This document shows, piece after piece, positions 1 through 9,459 of a stretch of 64,000 nucleotides of DNA. The notes under the pieces are model-generated. The model was not told the origin of the DNA. It saw nothing but the letters and a program-made list of their open reading frames with translations, and made no database searches. Source of the stretch: Achromobacter pestifer (GTDB taxonomy: Bacteria; Pseudomonadota; Gammaproteobacteria; Burkholderiales; Burkholderiaceae_B). The stretch covers positions 2,418,001-2,482,000 of the forward strand of contig NZ_CP053985.1 of the NCBI RefSeq assembly GCF_013267355.1. Reading direction: 5' to 3'. The translations under genes and the position numbers were made by a program. How positions within the stretch are numbered: the stretch's first letter is position 1; each line of letters starts with the position of its first letter.

Positions 1-189
1 GTCGTCCTGGCCTTTATCGGGATTCTGGCCAGTCTGGCATCGGCCCTGGTCTACCTGATGCGGGACAAGGGAACCACCAGCCGCACGGTCAACGCGCTGA
101 CGGTGCGCATCGGATTATCGGTGGCCCTGTTCCTGTTCGTGCTGTTCGCCCACCACATGGGCTGGATCGAAAGCACAGGCCTTAGATAG
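1..189 (+). CDS. Twin transmembrane protein (DUF2909 family), 5' end missing
   Basis: The reading frame enters from the left edge and ends at TAG 187-189, giving the last 62 residues. Two hydrophobic segments are visible, roughly residues 1-19 and 38-52 of the fragment, separated by a basic loop (MRDKGTTSRT). This two-helix layout and the position beside coxC fit the small DUF2909 membrane proteins found next to cytochrome c oxidase genes in Burkholderiales; their function is not established. The gene converges on coxC. Only a few N-terminal residues should be missing, since family members are about 65-70 residues long. Confidence 0.75.
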   Translation, partial: VVLAFIGILASLASALVYLMRDKGTTSRTVNALTVRIGLSVALFLFVLFAHHMGWIESTGLR

Positions 190-241
190 GCATCCGGGCT
201 GCGGGTTCCCGGCAATGCATGACGATCACAGATGAGTAAAA

Positions 242-271
242 CGCGCCAGTTCTCGCACAAGAACTGGCGCG
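242..271. terminator. Bidirectional terminator between DUF2909 gene and coxC
   Basis: A perfect 12-bp inverted repeat (242-253 with 260-271) encloses a 6-nt loop. On the minus strand it is followed by four U residues (237-240), and on the plus strand by a T-containing stretch. It lies between the ends of two convergent genes and can end both transcripts. Confidence 0.8.
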
Positions 272-293
272 CTTCATTTGTTCCGCGTAACGC

Positions 294-1169
294 TCAGAAC
301 CAGTACACGAACAGGTACAGGCCCAGCCACACCACGTCCACGAAGTGCCAGTACCAGGCGGCGCCCTCGAAGCCGAAGTGATGATCGGCCGTGAAATGGC
401 CGCGGATCAGGCGGATCAGGATGACCGTCAGCATGGTCGCGCCCAGCAGCACGTGGAAGCCGTGGAAGCCGGTCAGCATGTAGAACAGCGAGCCGTACGC
501 GCCCGAATTGAACTTCAGGTTCAGTTCCGTGTAGGCATGGTGATACTCGTACGCCTGACAGGTCACGAACAGGAAGCCCAGGACGACCGTGGCCAGCAGC
601 CAGAAAATGGTCTTGCCGCGATGGTTTTCGCGCAGTGCGTGGTGGGCGATGGTCAGCGTGACGCCGGAGCTCAGCAACAGCGCGGTGTTGATGGTGGGCA
701 GCCAGAAGGGGCCGACGGTCTGGAAGTGCTCGACCACGCCGGCCGGGCCGAAGTTCGGCCACACCGCCTGGAAGTCGGGCCACAGCATCAGGCGGTGATC
801 CATGTCGCCCAGCCACGGCGTGGTGATGGTGCGCGTGTACCAGAGGGCGCCGAAGAACGCCGCGAAGAACATGACTTCCGAGAAAATGAACCAGCTCATG
901 CCCCAACGGTAGGAACCGTCGATGCGCTTGCTGTTCAGGCCGATCTCGGATTCGTGGATGGCGTCGCCGAACCAGTAATACAACACCACGATCAGGCCGA
1001 TGAAGCCCCCCAGCAGGGTCCATTTGGCCCAGCTGACGCCGTTGATCCAGGCCGCGGCGCTCAGGCCCATGAACAGCAGCGCCACAGCCGTACGCACGGG
1101 ATGACCCGAATCGGCGGGCACGAAGTAGTACGGTGCCTCTTTACCTTGAACCGAGTGGCTTGCACTCAT
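294..1169 (-). CDS. coxC: Cytochrome c oxidase subunit III
   Basis: This 291-residue protein is the third core subunit of the aa3-type cytochrome c oxidase in the inner membrane. It carries no redox metal and stabilises subunit I. The sequence has about seven hydrophobic helices and the family motifs EVMFFAAFFGALWY in the middle and GFHGFHVLLG near the C-terminus, ending in a Trp-rich helix (WYWHFVDVVW). The start is supported by a GGGAG Shine-Dalgarno shortly upstream. It is the last gene of the minus-strand cox operon, 38 bp after the DUF2970 gene, and is followed by a strong terminator. Confidence 0.95.
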   Translation of the reverse strand: MSASHSVQGKEAPYYFVPADSGHPVRTAVALLFMGLSAAAWINGVSWAKWTLLGGFIGLIVVLYYWFGDAIHESEIGLNSKRIDGSYRWGMSWFIFSEVMFFAAFFGALWYTRTITTPWLGDMDHRLMLWPDFQAVWPNFGPAGVVEHFQTVGPFWLPTINTALLLSSGVTLTIAHHALRENHRGKTIFWLLATVVLGFLFVTCQAYEYHHAYTELNLKFNSGAYGSLFYMLTGFHGFHVLLGATMLTVILIRLIRGHFTADHHFGFEGAAWYWHFVDVVWLGLYLFVYWF

Positions 1170-1207
1170 GGCTTTCTCCCTGGTACAGATTTATAGAATT
1201 AAGTGAT

Positions 1208-1432
1208 TCAAGTCAGGCTGGAAACGGCCCAACGCACAATTAATACCAGCACAGTAACGAAGATGGCCGCTGCCAGCAGCCCCGCCACGATCACATGGAC
1301 CGGGTTGAGCTTGGCGACGTCTTCCCGGTGGCCCGCGCCCTTGCGCACGCCGAAGAATCCCCACGCCACCGCCTTCATGGTCTGAAGGAAGCTCAGCTTG
1401 CGCTGAGAGGTTTCGCGGAGATCGTCGCTCAT
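1208..1432 (-). CDS. DUF2970 family membrane protein
   Basis: A 74-residue protein with a basic N-terminal segment (about residues 1-35, including FFGVRKG) and one C-terminal transmembrane helix (about residues 47-68). DUF2970 proteins are commonly encoded between the oxidase assembly genes and coxC in betaproteobacteria, and their role is unknown. Its place inside the cox operon suggests a part in oxidase biogenesis or stability, which is inference from context. The upstream small assembly-protein gene ends 9 bp before its start, so the two are almost certainly co-transcribed. Confidence 0.85.
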   Translation of the reverse strand: MSDDLRETSQRKLSFLQTMKAVAWGFFGVRKGAGHREDVAKLNPVHVIVAGLLAAAIFVTVLVLIVRWAVSSLT

Positions 1433-1441
1433 GGCCTGCGC

Positions 1442-1567
1442 CTAGCTGACGGCAACGCCGGACAACAGGGCCGAGCCGCGCAGCACGGTCCAGGCAAACA
1501 CGGCGATGACGAAAACCAGCAGGACCAGACCTGCGATCTTGTTGCGGCGGCGCTGCTCGGGTGTCAT
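1442..1567 (-). CDS. Cytochrome oxidase small assembly protein
   Basis: A 41-residue frame starts at ATG 1567 (MTPEQRRRNKIAGLVLLVFV) and ends at TAG 1442-1444. It has a short basic N-terminus followed by a single transmembrane helix of about 20 residues and a short small-residue tail. Tiny proteins of this form (basic RRRNK then one helix) lie directly after coxA in Burkholderiales and are annotated as oxidase small assembly proteins. It is 31 bp from the end of coxA and 9 bp before the DUF2970 gene. The usual next gene, ctaG (cox11), is not present here. Confidence 0.75.
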   Translation of the reverse strand: MTPEQRRRNKIAGLVLLVFVIAVFAWTVLRGSALLSGVAVS

Positions 1568-1598
1568 TGCTGTGCTACCTGGAACATGAAAGGCTGCT

Positions 1599-3206
1599 TC
1601 ACTTCACTTCGGGCGGGGTTTCGAAAGTATGGAACGGCGCCGGCGACGGCACGGTCCATTCCAGGCCTTCGGCGCCTTCCCACGGCTTGGCCGAGGCGAC
1701 GTCGCCCTTGCCCCTGTAGCAGCGCACCATCGCCCAAAGGAAGATCAGCTGCGACAGGCCGAACCAGAACGCGCCAATGGTGGCCATCTGGTGGAACGTC
1801 GTGAACTGGCCGGCGTAGTCGGCGTAGCGGCGCGGCATGCCTGCCAGGCCCAGGAAGTGCATCGGGAAGAAGGTGACGTTGAACGAGATCAGCGTCGACC
1901 AGAAGTGCAGCTTGCCCAGCTTTTCGCTGTACATGCGGCCCGTCCACTTGGGCACCCAGTAGTAGGCGCCGGCAAACAGCGCGAACAGCGAGCCCGCCAC
2001 CAGCACGTAGTGGAAGTGCGCGACCACGTAATACGTGTCGTGGACCTGGATGTCGATCGGGGCCACCGACAGGATCAGGCCGGTGAAGCCGCCCATCGTG
2101 AACACGAAGATGAAGCCGATCGAGAACAGCATGGGGGTTTCGAACGTCATGGAGCCGCGCCACATCGTGGCGACCCAGTTGAACACCTTCACCCCGGTCG
2201 GGATGGAGATGAGCATGGTGGCGTACATGAAGTAGAGCTGGCCCGTCACCGGCATGCCGGTGGTGAACATGTGGTGCGCCCACACGATGAAGGACAGCAC
2301 GGCGATCGAAGCGGTGGCGTAGACCATCGAGGCGTAGCCGAACAGCTTCTTGCGGGCGAACGCGGGCACGATGGCCGACACGATGCCGAACGCCGGCAAG
2401 ATCATGATGTAGACCTCGGGGTGCCCGAAGAACCAGAACACGTGCTGGTACAGGACCGGGTCGCCGCCGGCGGCGGCATTGAAGAAGCCCGTGCCGAAGT
2501 GGCGGTCGGTCAGCACCATGGTGATGGCGGCGGCCAGCACCGGCATCACGGCCAGCAGCAGGAAGGCGGTGATCAGCCAGGTCCAGCAGAACAGCGGCAT
2601 CTTCATCAGCGTCAGGCCGGGCGCGCGCATGTTCAGGATGGTGACGATGATGTTGATCGCGCCCATGATGGACGAGGCGCCCATGATGTGCAGCGCGAAG
2701 ATCGCCAGGTCCATGCCCGGGCCCATCTGCAGCGACAGCGGCGCGTACAGCGTCCAGCCGGCCGCGGTGGCGCCGCCAGGCACGAAGAACGACGCGGTCA
2801 GCATGATCGCGGCCACCGGCAGCAGCCAGAAGCTGAAGTTGTTCATGCGGGCGAACGCCATGTCGGAAGCGCCGATCTGCATCGGGATCATCCAGTTGGC
2901 GAAGCCCACGAAGGCCGGCATGACCGCGCCGAACACCATGACGAGGCCGTGCATGGTGGTGAACTGGTTGAAGAGTTCAGGGCGGAAGAACTGCAGGCCC
3001 GGCTCGAAGAGCTCGGTGCGCAGCAGCAGCGCCAGCGTGCCGCCTTCCAGCAGCATGACGAACGAGAAGATGAGGTACATCGTCCCGATGTCTTTATGGT
3101 TCGTGGCGAAAAGCCAGCGGCGCCAGCCGGTGGGGATGGCGTGGTGGTGGTCATCGTGACCGTGGCCGTGGCCCGGCGACACGTGGTCTACAGTGACGCT
3201 GCTCAT
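1599..3206 (-). CDS. coxA: Cytochrome c oxidase subunit I
   Basis: The 535-residue catalytic subunit reduces O2 to water at the haem a3-CuB centre and pumps protons. About twelve transmembrane helices are visible. Diagnostic motifs are TMHGLVM (haem a ligand), [14 protein letters not shown] (CuB His and the cross-linked Tyr), and [14 protein letters not shown] (haem a3 and a ligands). A His-rich cytoplasmic N-terminus ([10 protein letters not shown]) precedes the first helix; this is common in this group and may bind metal, though that is unproven. It lies 104 bp downstream of coxB and is read with it. Confidence 0.97.
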   Translation of the reverse strand: MSSVTVDHVSPGHGHGHDDHHHAIPTGWRRWLFATNHKDIGTMYLIFSFVMLLEGGTLALLLRTELFEPGLQFFRPELFNQFTTMHGLVMVFGAVMPAFVGFANWMIPMQIGASDMAFARMNNFSFWLLPVAAIMLTASFFVPGGATAAGWTLYAPLSLQMGPGMDLAIFALHIMGASSIMGAINIIVTILNMRAPGLTLMKMPLFCWTWLITAFLLLAVMPVLAAAITMVLTDRHFGTGFFNAAAGGDPVLYQHVFWFFGHPEVYIMILPAFGIVSAIVPAFARKKLFGYASMVYATASIAVLSFIVWAHHMFTTGMPVTGQLYFMYATMLISIPTGVKVFNWVATMWRGSMTFETPMLFSIGFIFVFTMGGFTGLILSVAPIDIQVHDTYYVVAHFHYVLVAGSLFALFAGAYYWVPKWTGRMYSEKLGKLHFWSTLISFNVTFFPMHFLGLAGMPRRYADYAGQFTTFHQMATIGAFWFGLSQLIFLWAMVRCYRGKGDVASAKPWEGAEGLEWTVPSPAPFHTFETPPEVK

Positions 3207-3310
3207 GATGGACTCCTTCCTGCTGAGTGCCGGGCCCGATCGACGGGGCCGGCAGGGTATCTCTAACTAAACGGAACCGGTTCTACGAGAGTGTGGCAAG
3301 GCGCGCGCAA

Positions 3311-4468
3311 TCAGCGCGCAGCCGCCACGTCCTTCGGTAGAACCGTCGGGTCCTGCCCCTTGCCTGCATTGCTCCAGGCATGGCGCGTATAGCTGATGAC
3401 CGCTGCGATTTCGACATCGTTGAGCTGCCCGCCGAATGCCGCCATCGCGGTGCCGGGCTTGCCCTTCAGCACGGTGTTGATCTGTTCCGCCTTGGGGCCC
3501 AGAACAACCTTGTCTCCGTCGAGCGGGGGGAAACTGCCCGGGATGCCCTTGCCGTTGGCCTGGTGACAGGCAACGCAATTCGCCGCGAAAACCTTTTCGC
3601 CGCGGGCAACCAGTTCGGCTTCCGTCCACTCTTTATTGGGATCGTCGGCGTTTGCCGCCATCTTCTTCTTTTGGTCTTCAACCCACTTGTCGTAGTCGGC
3701 TTGCGCCATGACTTCCACGACGATGGGCATGAATGCGTGATCCTTGCCGCACAGTTCCGCGCACTGGCCGCGGTAGATCCCGGGCTTGTCGGCGTTGAAC
3801 CAGGTGTCGCGCAGGAAGCCGGGGATGGCATCCTGCTTCACGCCGAAGTCGGGAATCATCCAGGAGTGGATGACGTCGGCCGCGGTCAGCACGATGCGGA
3901 TCTTCTTGTTGGCGGGGACGACCAGATGGTTGTCCACTTCCATCAGGTAGAACTCGCCCTTGGGCTCGCGGTTCTCGATCTGGGCGCGCGGCGTCGACAG
4001 CGTGGAGAGGAACTTGATGCCGGTGGCCGAGCCGTCGAGGTATTCGTAGCCCCACTTCCATTGATAGCCGGTGACCTTCACGGTGAGGTCGGCGCTGGAG
4101 GTGTCTTTCATCGCGACCACCGTCTTGGTGGCGGGCAACGCCATGGCGATGACGATGATGAACGGGATGACGGTCCAGGCAACTTCCACGCCTAGATGTT
4201 CATGGAAGGTCGCGGCCTTGTGACCACGCGATTTGCGGTGCGCCCAGATGGAGTAGAACATCACTCCGAAGACGCCGATGAAAATCACGATACAGATCGT
4301 GAGCAACATCCAATGCAACCACATGATGTCGCGCGAGATCGCCGTGACACCTTCATGCAGGTTGAGCTGATTGACCTTCGGGCCGCCGGGCATGTCTTGC
4401 ACCTGAGCACCTGCCACGCTGCCAATCAGCATCGCACAAGCCCCCAGTATCCCTCTCCACTTCTTCAT
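3311..4468 (-). CDS. coxB: Cytochrome c oxidase subunit II with C-terminal cytochrome c domain
   Basis: This 385-residue subunit receives electrons from cytochrome c at the CuA site. It has a signal peptide (residues 1-21), two transmembrane helices in the N-terminal half, the CuA-binding motif QCAELCGKDHAFM, and an added C-terminal cytochrome c domain with the haem-binding CVACH motif. The fused haem domain marks it as the caa3-like form common in betaproteobacteria. It is the first gene of the minus-strand cox operon. The 289 bp upstream, shared with the divergent Nudix gene, must hold both promoters, but I could not pick a convincing -35/-10 pair. Confidence 0.96.
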   Translation of the reverse strand: MKKWRGILGACAMLIGSVAGAQVQDMPGGPKVNQLNLHEGVTAISRDIMWLHWMLLTICIVIFIGVFGVMFYSIWAHRKSRGHKAATFHEHLGVEVAWTVIPFIIVIAMALPATKTVVAMKDTSSADLTVKVTGYQWKWGYEYLDGSATGIKFLSTLSTPRAQIENREPKGEFYLMEVDNHLVVPANKKIRIVLTAADVIHSWMIPDFGVKQDAIPGFLRDTWFNADKPGIYRGQCAELCGKDHAFMPIVVEVMAQADYDKWVEDQKKKMAANADDPNKEWTEAELVARGEKVFAANCVACHQANGKGIPGSFPPLDGDKVVLGPKAEQINTVLKGKPGTAMAAFGGQLNDVEIAAVISYTRHAWSNAGKGQDPTVLPKDVAAAR

Positions 4469-4757
4469 GCTTACCTCGAAACACGGCGCGAAGGTCCGTT
4501 CGCTAGTGGCGGAAGTCGCCGGAACCGGGCAACGCGCAATTATTAGATGGTAGGGCGTGACGGGGAGATAGAGCGGCCCCTGTCGTTCCCACTCGAAATC
4601 ACAAAGAAACTGGCGGATTATAGCGGACGCGCAAACAGATGTAAGTTAGCGCCCTTGAATTCATCCAGCCTGCCCCCATCTGGCCGCGCCCCCTTGACCA
4701 CGCGCCGTAAACAGGGTGGCATAAAATCGTCGGCAACATCATCACCACGGTTCCACG

Positions 4758-5570
4758 ATGCCCAAGCAGTTGTCCGACTTGTACGCCGACCTGTGCGCCC
4801 GCGCGCAAGAGCCCGCCCCGCAAGGCGCGCGCGCTCTTTATATAGCGGGGCGTCGCTGCGGCTGGGCCACGCACGCGGCGTGCGACGCCTTGCGCGACGC
4901 GCCCGGCATCGCGGCGGATGGCGAGAGCCTGCGCATCGGCATGGACCTGCAACCGGGCGCGAGCCTGAACAGCGTGCTCGAACAAGCCGCGCAACTGTTG
5001 CGCCAAGCCAACTGCTTGCGCGGTTGGCGCGACGAATTGCTGGACGTTCTGGATGGCGACGAGCCGCTGGGCGTGATCGAGCGCGCGGCAGTGCGACCGC
5101 TGGGCTTGCTCACCAAGGCCGTGCACCTGAACGCATGGACGCCGGACGGCCGCTTGTGGGTCGCGCGCCGCGCGCTCAGCAAGTCCACCGATCCCGGTAT
5201 GTGGGACACCTTGGTCGGCGGCCTGGCCGGCAGCCGCGAAGACCTGGAACTGGCGCTGGTGCGCGAGTGCGGCGAAGAAGCAGGGCTGGACGAGCCCGAC
5301 CTGACGCGGCGCTCGCCCCTGCGCACCATTCTGCGCATCCACCGCCGGCTGCCCGAGGGCTATCAGGTCGAGGATGTCCTGACCAGCACCTGCGTGCTGG
5401 CGGCTGATGCGCGTCCTGCCAACCGGGATGGCGAGGTGATGGAGATCGCCACCATCGACGCGGCCACGGCGGTGCGCCAGGTCGCGGAAGGCGAATTCAC
5501 GCTGGAGGCGGCGCTGGTGATCATCGAAGACATCATGCAACGCCGCGCGGCCGGCGAAATCCCGGCCTAG
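4758..5570 (+). CDS. Nudix hydrolase with N-terminal DUF4743 domain
   Basis: A 270-residue protein in two parts. The first ~115 residues match the DUF4743 region, and the second half is a Nudix domain with a complete catalytic box: GGLAGSREDLELALV followed by RECGEEAGL, containing the metal-binding REcGEE core. Proteins of this architecture resemble the Nudix region attached to fungal thiamine pyrophosphokinase, and some relatives act on damaged thiamine diphosphate; the substrate here is not shown by the sequence. ATG 4758 is preceded by an A/T-richer intergenic region shared with the cox operon. It is monocistronic and convergent with the antiporter gene. Confidence 0.88.
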   Translation: MPKQLSDLYADLCARAQEPAPQGARALYIAGRRCGWATHAACDALRDAPGIAADGESLRIGMDLQPGASLNSVLEQAAQLLRQANCLRGWRDELLDVLDGDEPLGVIERAAVRPLGLLTKAVHLNAWTPDGRLWVARRALSKSTDPGMWDTLVGGLAGSREDLELALVRECGEEAGLDEPDLTRRSPLRTILRIHRRLPEGYQVEDVLTSTCVLAADARPANRDGEVMEIATIDAATAVRQVAEGEFTLEAALVIIEDIMQRRAAGEIPA

Positions 5571-5612
5571 TATTCCGTCCCGCGGATGCGGAGGCATCCA
5601 CGGGATCCAGGG

Positions 5613-8327
5613 CTAACGCGGAACGATGCCGGGCTCGCCCAGAGTGGGGCCGTCCGCGGGACTATCTGCGGGATTGCCCGCCGCATCGCTTGCGGCCGGC
5701 GCGTCCGCTTCCCGCGCCTCGCGGGCCGCCGGGGCATCGGTGCCGGACGATGCACCCGCCGCTTCCGCGGCTTCAGCGGCCTGGGCCGGACTCGGCGCCG
5801 ACGCCGGCGCGGGGACCGGCGCAGGCGCGGCATTGGCCTGTGAAAACTGCTTCCACACTTCGATCGCGCGCAGGCGTTGCTTGGCCACGACCTGGATGCG
5901 TTCGCGCAGATGCTCGTCGCGCGCCAGCAGGGCGTGGAAATCGCGCGAAGACAGCATCAGCAGCTTGCTGTAACCCAGCGACGTCACCTCCGGCATCAAC
6001 TGCTCTTCACCCAACAGACCAAGCTCGCCAAAGAATTCGCCGCTGCCCAGTTCGATCATGGTGTTATCGGGGAGATGCACGGCCACGGCGCCCGAGGCCA
6101 CGAAACACATCTCTTCCCCATGGCGGCCCTTGGTCAGCACGCGCTGATCCGGCAGCGCCAGGCGCGGCTTGAGCAGCTTGCTGATGGCCCGCAGGGAATC
6201 GGCGGACAGGCCTTCGAACAGCGGCACGCGCTTGATCAGCTCGGCCGCGCTCATTTCGATGTCCAGCGGCGGGTGCTTGTCGATGTGGGCCCAGCGGCTC
6301 TCCAACTGCGCCATCAGGTCCGCGTAGACCTCGCCGCTGATCAGGAACTGCTCAAGCATGTCGCGGTAGCGGATGCGCTCCATTTCGCGGGCCACACGGC
6401 CCAGGTAGCTTTCCTGCAGCCACTGGGCGTAGGACGGATATTGCAGGTTCAGGGCCTGCATGGCGTTTTCGATCAGGTCCAGGCGGCGCTGGTGCAGCGA
6501 CACGATGCGCTGCGTGGCTTCCTCGCCCAGCAGGGGCGTGATCTGTTCGCGCGCGAAGGCAATCAGGCGCTGCGCCACCGACCGCTTGCTCATCAGGTTG
6601 GCGAAGCGCTGGCCCAGTTCGCGCGCCAGCCAGCTCTGGAAGCCGAACACGTAATGCACGCGCAGGGCCAATCGGAACCCTGTGGAATAGCGCACGTCGG
6701 CGACGATGGCGCGTTCGAAGCCCGGGATGCCGCCCAGCCGGATCGCGTCCTCCAGCCGTTCCGCCCGCGCCAGCAGGGTTTCCGCCATGCGCCAGTCCAC
6801 GATCTGCGCCTTCAGGATGTCGAAGAACATTTCCTCTTCGCGCTGGGCCACGATGGCCAGGCCCACCCCCACGCGCTGGTCGTCCGTCATCTGGCTGACC
6901 TGGCCGTCGTGCACGCTGGCCAGGCTGGCGTCAAACACGGAGCGGATGCGGTCGCGGACCTCGGTGCCGATATGCTCGGACCGGGCGACCTCTTCGGTCT
7001 TGCCCTGCAGGTCTTCCAGCGCCACGGCCAGGGCCTGGTTGCGGATGGTGCGCTCCACCGGCGACAACTGGTTCAGGCCCAGCATGCGGATCAGCGGGCG
7101 CAGGCTGATGCCGTTGATGAACAGGGTCAGCAGCACGTAGCTGGTGGTGGCCACCGCGATGAACTGGCGCGCCTCTTCGGCCACCCCGGTCTGCTCCGTG
7201 ACCGCCAGCGCCAGCGCCAGCGACACGGCGCCGCGCAGGCCGCCCCACAGCATGACCACCTTGTAGGGGTTGCTGACCTTGGTCCCCAGCCGGGTCAGCC
7301 CCAGCAAGGGCAACAGGCCGAAGACGACGATGGCGCGCGCGACCAGCGTGGCCACGAACACCACGGCGACCAGCACCAGCTCCTGCCAATCGGCGGCCGC
7401 CATCAGCTTGGGGATCAGCATGGCCGCGAACAGGAAAATCAGCGAGTTGGCCCAGAACCCGAACTGCTCCCAGGCGCTGGACAGGTACTCGAAGGTGGTG
7501 GGCGACATGCGCGTGCGGCCGGTGGATCCCACCACCAGGCCGGCGATCACCGTGGCAACCACGCCCGACACGTTCAGATAGTGCTCGGAAATGAAGAAGG
7601 ACAGATAGGCCAGCGTCAACGTCAGCGTGATTTCCGCGGTGGGAAAGCCGCGCAGCCAGGCGAACAGGAAGCAGGCCAGCCGGCCCATGGCGAAGCCGGC
7701 CACGCCGCCGCCGATGAAGTGCACGACGAAGTCGTTGAAAACGCCGCTGGCGGTGAGTTCGCCGTGGCCGCCCAGCACGGCCAGCAGCACCGAGTACAAG
7801 GCGATGGAGGCTGCGTCGTTGAACAGGCTTTCGCCTTCGACCAGCGTGGTCAGGCGCTTGGGCGCGCCCACTTCGCGGAAGATGCCCACCACCGCCACGG
7901 GATCGGTGGTGGCGACGATGGCGCCCAGCAGCAGGCAGACCACCAGGCCGTAGGGCGAGATGGCGTCCAGCGTGACCCCGACCACCACGGTGCAGACCAC
8001 CACGGCCACGATGGCCATCATGAGGATGGGGCCGATGTCGTCCATCAGGCGCCGCACGTTCATGGACAGCGCGGTCTCGAACAAGAGCACCGGCAGGAAC
8101 ACCATCAGGAAGGTTTCGGAGGAAATCTCGAAGCGTTCCAGCGAATCCAGGAAGTCGCCGATCCAGCTGGGCGCCCAGCCGTGCACGTGCACGATGATGC
8201 CGAGCAGACAGCCGACGATGGCCAGCAGCACCGAGTAGGGCAGCTTGAGGCGTCCGGCCAGGGGCGGCATGAAACAGACCAGCGTCAGCAGACCTGCCAG
8301 GCCGAATACGAGAAAACCTACATCCAT
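5613..8327 (-). CDS. CPA1-type Na+/H+ antiporter with C-terminal cyclic-nucleotide-binding-type domain
   Basis: I start this 904-residue protein at ATG 8327 (MDVGFLVFGLAGLL), where the first membrane helix begins; the frame stays open further upstream but that part is not protein-like and overlaps the divergent gene. Residues ~1-400 form a cation:proton antiporter domain of about twelve helices, with FNDAASIALYSVLL and LLLGAIVATTDPVAVV typical of NhaP-like exchangers. A long cytoplasmic helical region follows, then a cNMP-binding-type fold (~730-850, GSGEFFGELGLLG) and an Ala/Pro-rich tail. In the phosphate-binding cassette the usual Arg-(Thr/Ser)-Ala is replaced by Met-Pro-Glu, so real cAMP binding is doubtful. 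Confidence 0.88.
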   Translation of the reverse strand: MDVGFLVFGLAGLLTLVCFMPPLAGRLKLPYSVLLAIVGCLLGIIVHVHGWAPSWIGDFLDSLERFEISSETFLMVFLPVLLFETALSMNVRRLMDDIGPILMMAIVAVVVCTVVVGVTLDAISPYGLVVCLLLGAIVATTDPVAVVGIFREVGAPKRLTTLVEGESLFNDAASIALYSVLLAVLGGHGELTASGVFNDFVVHFIGGGVAGFAMGRLACFLFAWLRGFPTAEITLTLTLAYLSFFISEHYLNVSGVVATVIAGLVVGSTGRTRMSPTTFEYLSSAWEQFGFWANSLIFLFAAMLIPKLMAAADWQELVLVAVVFVATLVARAIVVFGLLPLLGLTRLGTKVSNPYKVVMLWGGLRGAVSLALALAVTEQTGVAEEARQFIAVATTSYVLLTLFINGISLRPLIRMLGLNQLSPVERTIRNQALAVALEDLQGKTEEVARSEHIGTEVRDRIRSVFDASLASVHDGQVSQMTDDQRVGVGLAIVAQREEEMFFDILKAQIVDWRMAETLLARAERLEDAIRLGGIPGFERAIVADVRYSTGFRLALRVHYVFGFQSWLARELGQRFANLMSKRSVAQRLIAFAREQITPLLGEEATQRIVSLHQRRLDLIENAMQALNLQYPSYAQWLQESYLGRVAREMERIRYRDMLEQFLISGEVYADLMAQLESRWAHIDKHPPLDIEMSAAELIKRVPLFEGLSADSLRAISKLLKPRLALPDQRVLTKGRHGEEMCFVASGAVAVHLPDNTMIELGSGEFFGELGLLGEEQLMPEVTSLGYSKLLMLSSRDFHALLARDEHLRERIQVVAKQRLRAIEVWKQFSQANAAPAPVPAPASAPSPAQAAEAAEAAGASSGTDAPAAREAREADAPAASDAAGNPADSPADGPTLGEPGIVPR

Positions 8328-8511
8328 GTTCTGTGGGCGGAGCTTGTGTGAAGTTCCACAAGAATAGCGGCTTTTTCCTTCAGGTCCGGGGCGGAAACCA
8401 TCAGGAATCGTGGAGAATGCACGTTTCGTTACCCCAATGCGGACATGCGATACGCGCCGCGCCACGTTTTTTGGGTAATGTGGAATCGCACAAACTTTGC
8501 AGGAGCGGCAC

Positions 8512-9351
8512 TTGGCCCGGATCCACTCCCTGACCCGGCGCGACGACGCGCCCGCCATGCTGGTCCAGCTGACTGACAGCCATCTGTTCGGCGAGCCGGA
8601 AACCTCGATGCTGGGCGTCAACACGGACGCCAGCCTGCGCGCGGTGCTGCGCCAGATCGAGGCGGACGGCAAGCACCCCGATCTGCTGCTGGCTACTGGC
8701 GACATGTCCCAGGACGGCGAGGCCGAGGCCTATCGCCGGCTGGCGCGCGTCCTGTCCGAGGCGCCCGCGCTGGAACGGGCCAGCATCCGCTGCCTGCCGG
8801 GCAACCATGACCTGCCGGCCGTGATGCGCCAGGAATTGCCGCAATGGTCGGTTCCGGTGACCGACGTGGGCGCCTGGCGCGTGGTGGCGCTGGACACCAC
8901 CGTGCCCGGCTCCAATGCCGGCCATCTGCCCGCGAGCCAGCTCGATCTGCTGGAGGCCGCGCTGGCCGAGACCCCGGGCCGCCACACGCTGATCGCCATG
9001 CATCACAACCCCATGCAGATCGACAGCCACTGGCACGATTCGATGATGATCGACAACCCGCAGGCCCTGTTCAAGCTGCTGACGCGCTGGCCGCAGGTCC
9101 GCGTGCTGCTGTGGGGCCATGTGCACCATGAGTTCGACCGCCGCCGCCACAACCTGCGCCTGCTGGCCACGCCGTCGACCTGCTTCCAGTTCAGCATCCG
9201 CGACGGCAAGCACGTGGTGGACAACATGGCGCCCGGCTACCGCTGGATCAAGCTATACCAGGACGGTTCGATGGCGACGGGCGTGCGGCGCGTGCAGGAC
9301 GCGCTGTGGCATGGGGCCAGGACGGCTGCCGACAACGCCCAGGCGGCCTAG
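8512..9351 (+). CDS. cpdA: CpdA-like 3',5'-cyclic nucleotide phosphodiesterase (metallophosphoesterase)
   Basis: A calcineurin-like dinuclear-metal phosphoesterase of 279 residues. All family metal motifs are present: TDSHLF, GDMSQDGE, GNHD, AMHHNP and GHVHHEFD. CpdA enzymes hydrolyse cAMP to AMP. I chose TTG 8512 as the start because AGGAG (8501-8505) sits 6 nt upstream; a TTG at 8497 is in frame but overlaps this Shine-Dalgarno, and an ATG at 8557 also remains possible. It is divergent from the antiporter with the cNMP-type domain, a pairing that hints at a shared second-messenger theme. Confidence 0.85.
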   Translation: MARIHSLTRRDDAPAMLVQLTDSHLFGEPETSMLGVNTDASLRAVLRQIEADGKHPDLLLATGDMSQDGEAEAYRRLARVLSEAPALERASIRCLPGNHDLPAVMRQELPQWSVPVTDVGAWRVVALDTTVPGSNAGHLPASQLDLLEAALAETPGRHTLIAMHHNPMQIDSHWHDSMMIDNPQALFKLLTRWPQVRVLLWGHVHHEFDRRRHNLRLLATPSTCFQFSIRDGKHVVDNMAPGYRWIKLYQDGSMATGVRRVQDALWHGARTAADNAQAA

Positions 9352-9426
9352 GCAGGCCGTTCTTCGCCCTGGCGGCGAACGGCGTTCGCCGAGCCCTCCC
9401 TCTGCCAGCGCAAAGCGCGCGCGCAT

Positions 9427-9459
9427 AAAAAACGGGGCACCAGGTATGCATGGTGCCCC
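9427..9459 (-). terminator. Rho-independent terminator of the small RNA
   Basis: The 9-bp stem GGGGCACCA/TGGTGCCCC (9434-9442 with 9451-9459) has an 8-nt loop and is followed on the minus strand by G and six U (9427-9432). On the plus strand there is no T tract, so it works only leftward. Confidence 0.85.

Noticed and set aside
8328..8705. Upstream extension of the antiporter frame to 1030 codons
   Set aside because: The added part overlaps the divergent phosphodiesterase gene and has no protein-like features, while ATG 8327 begins exactly at the first membrane helix.
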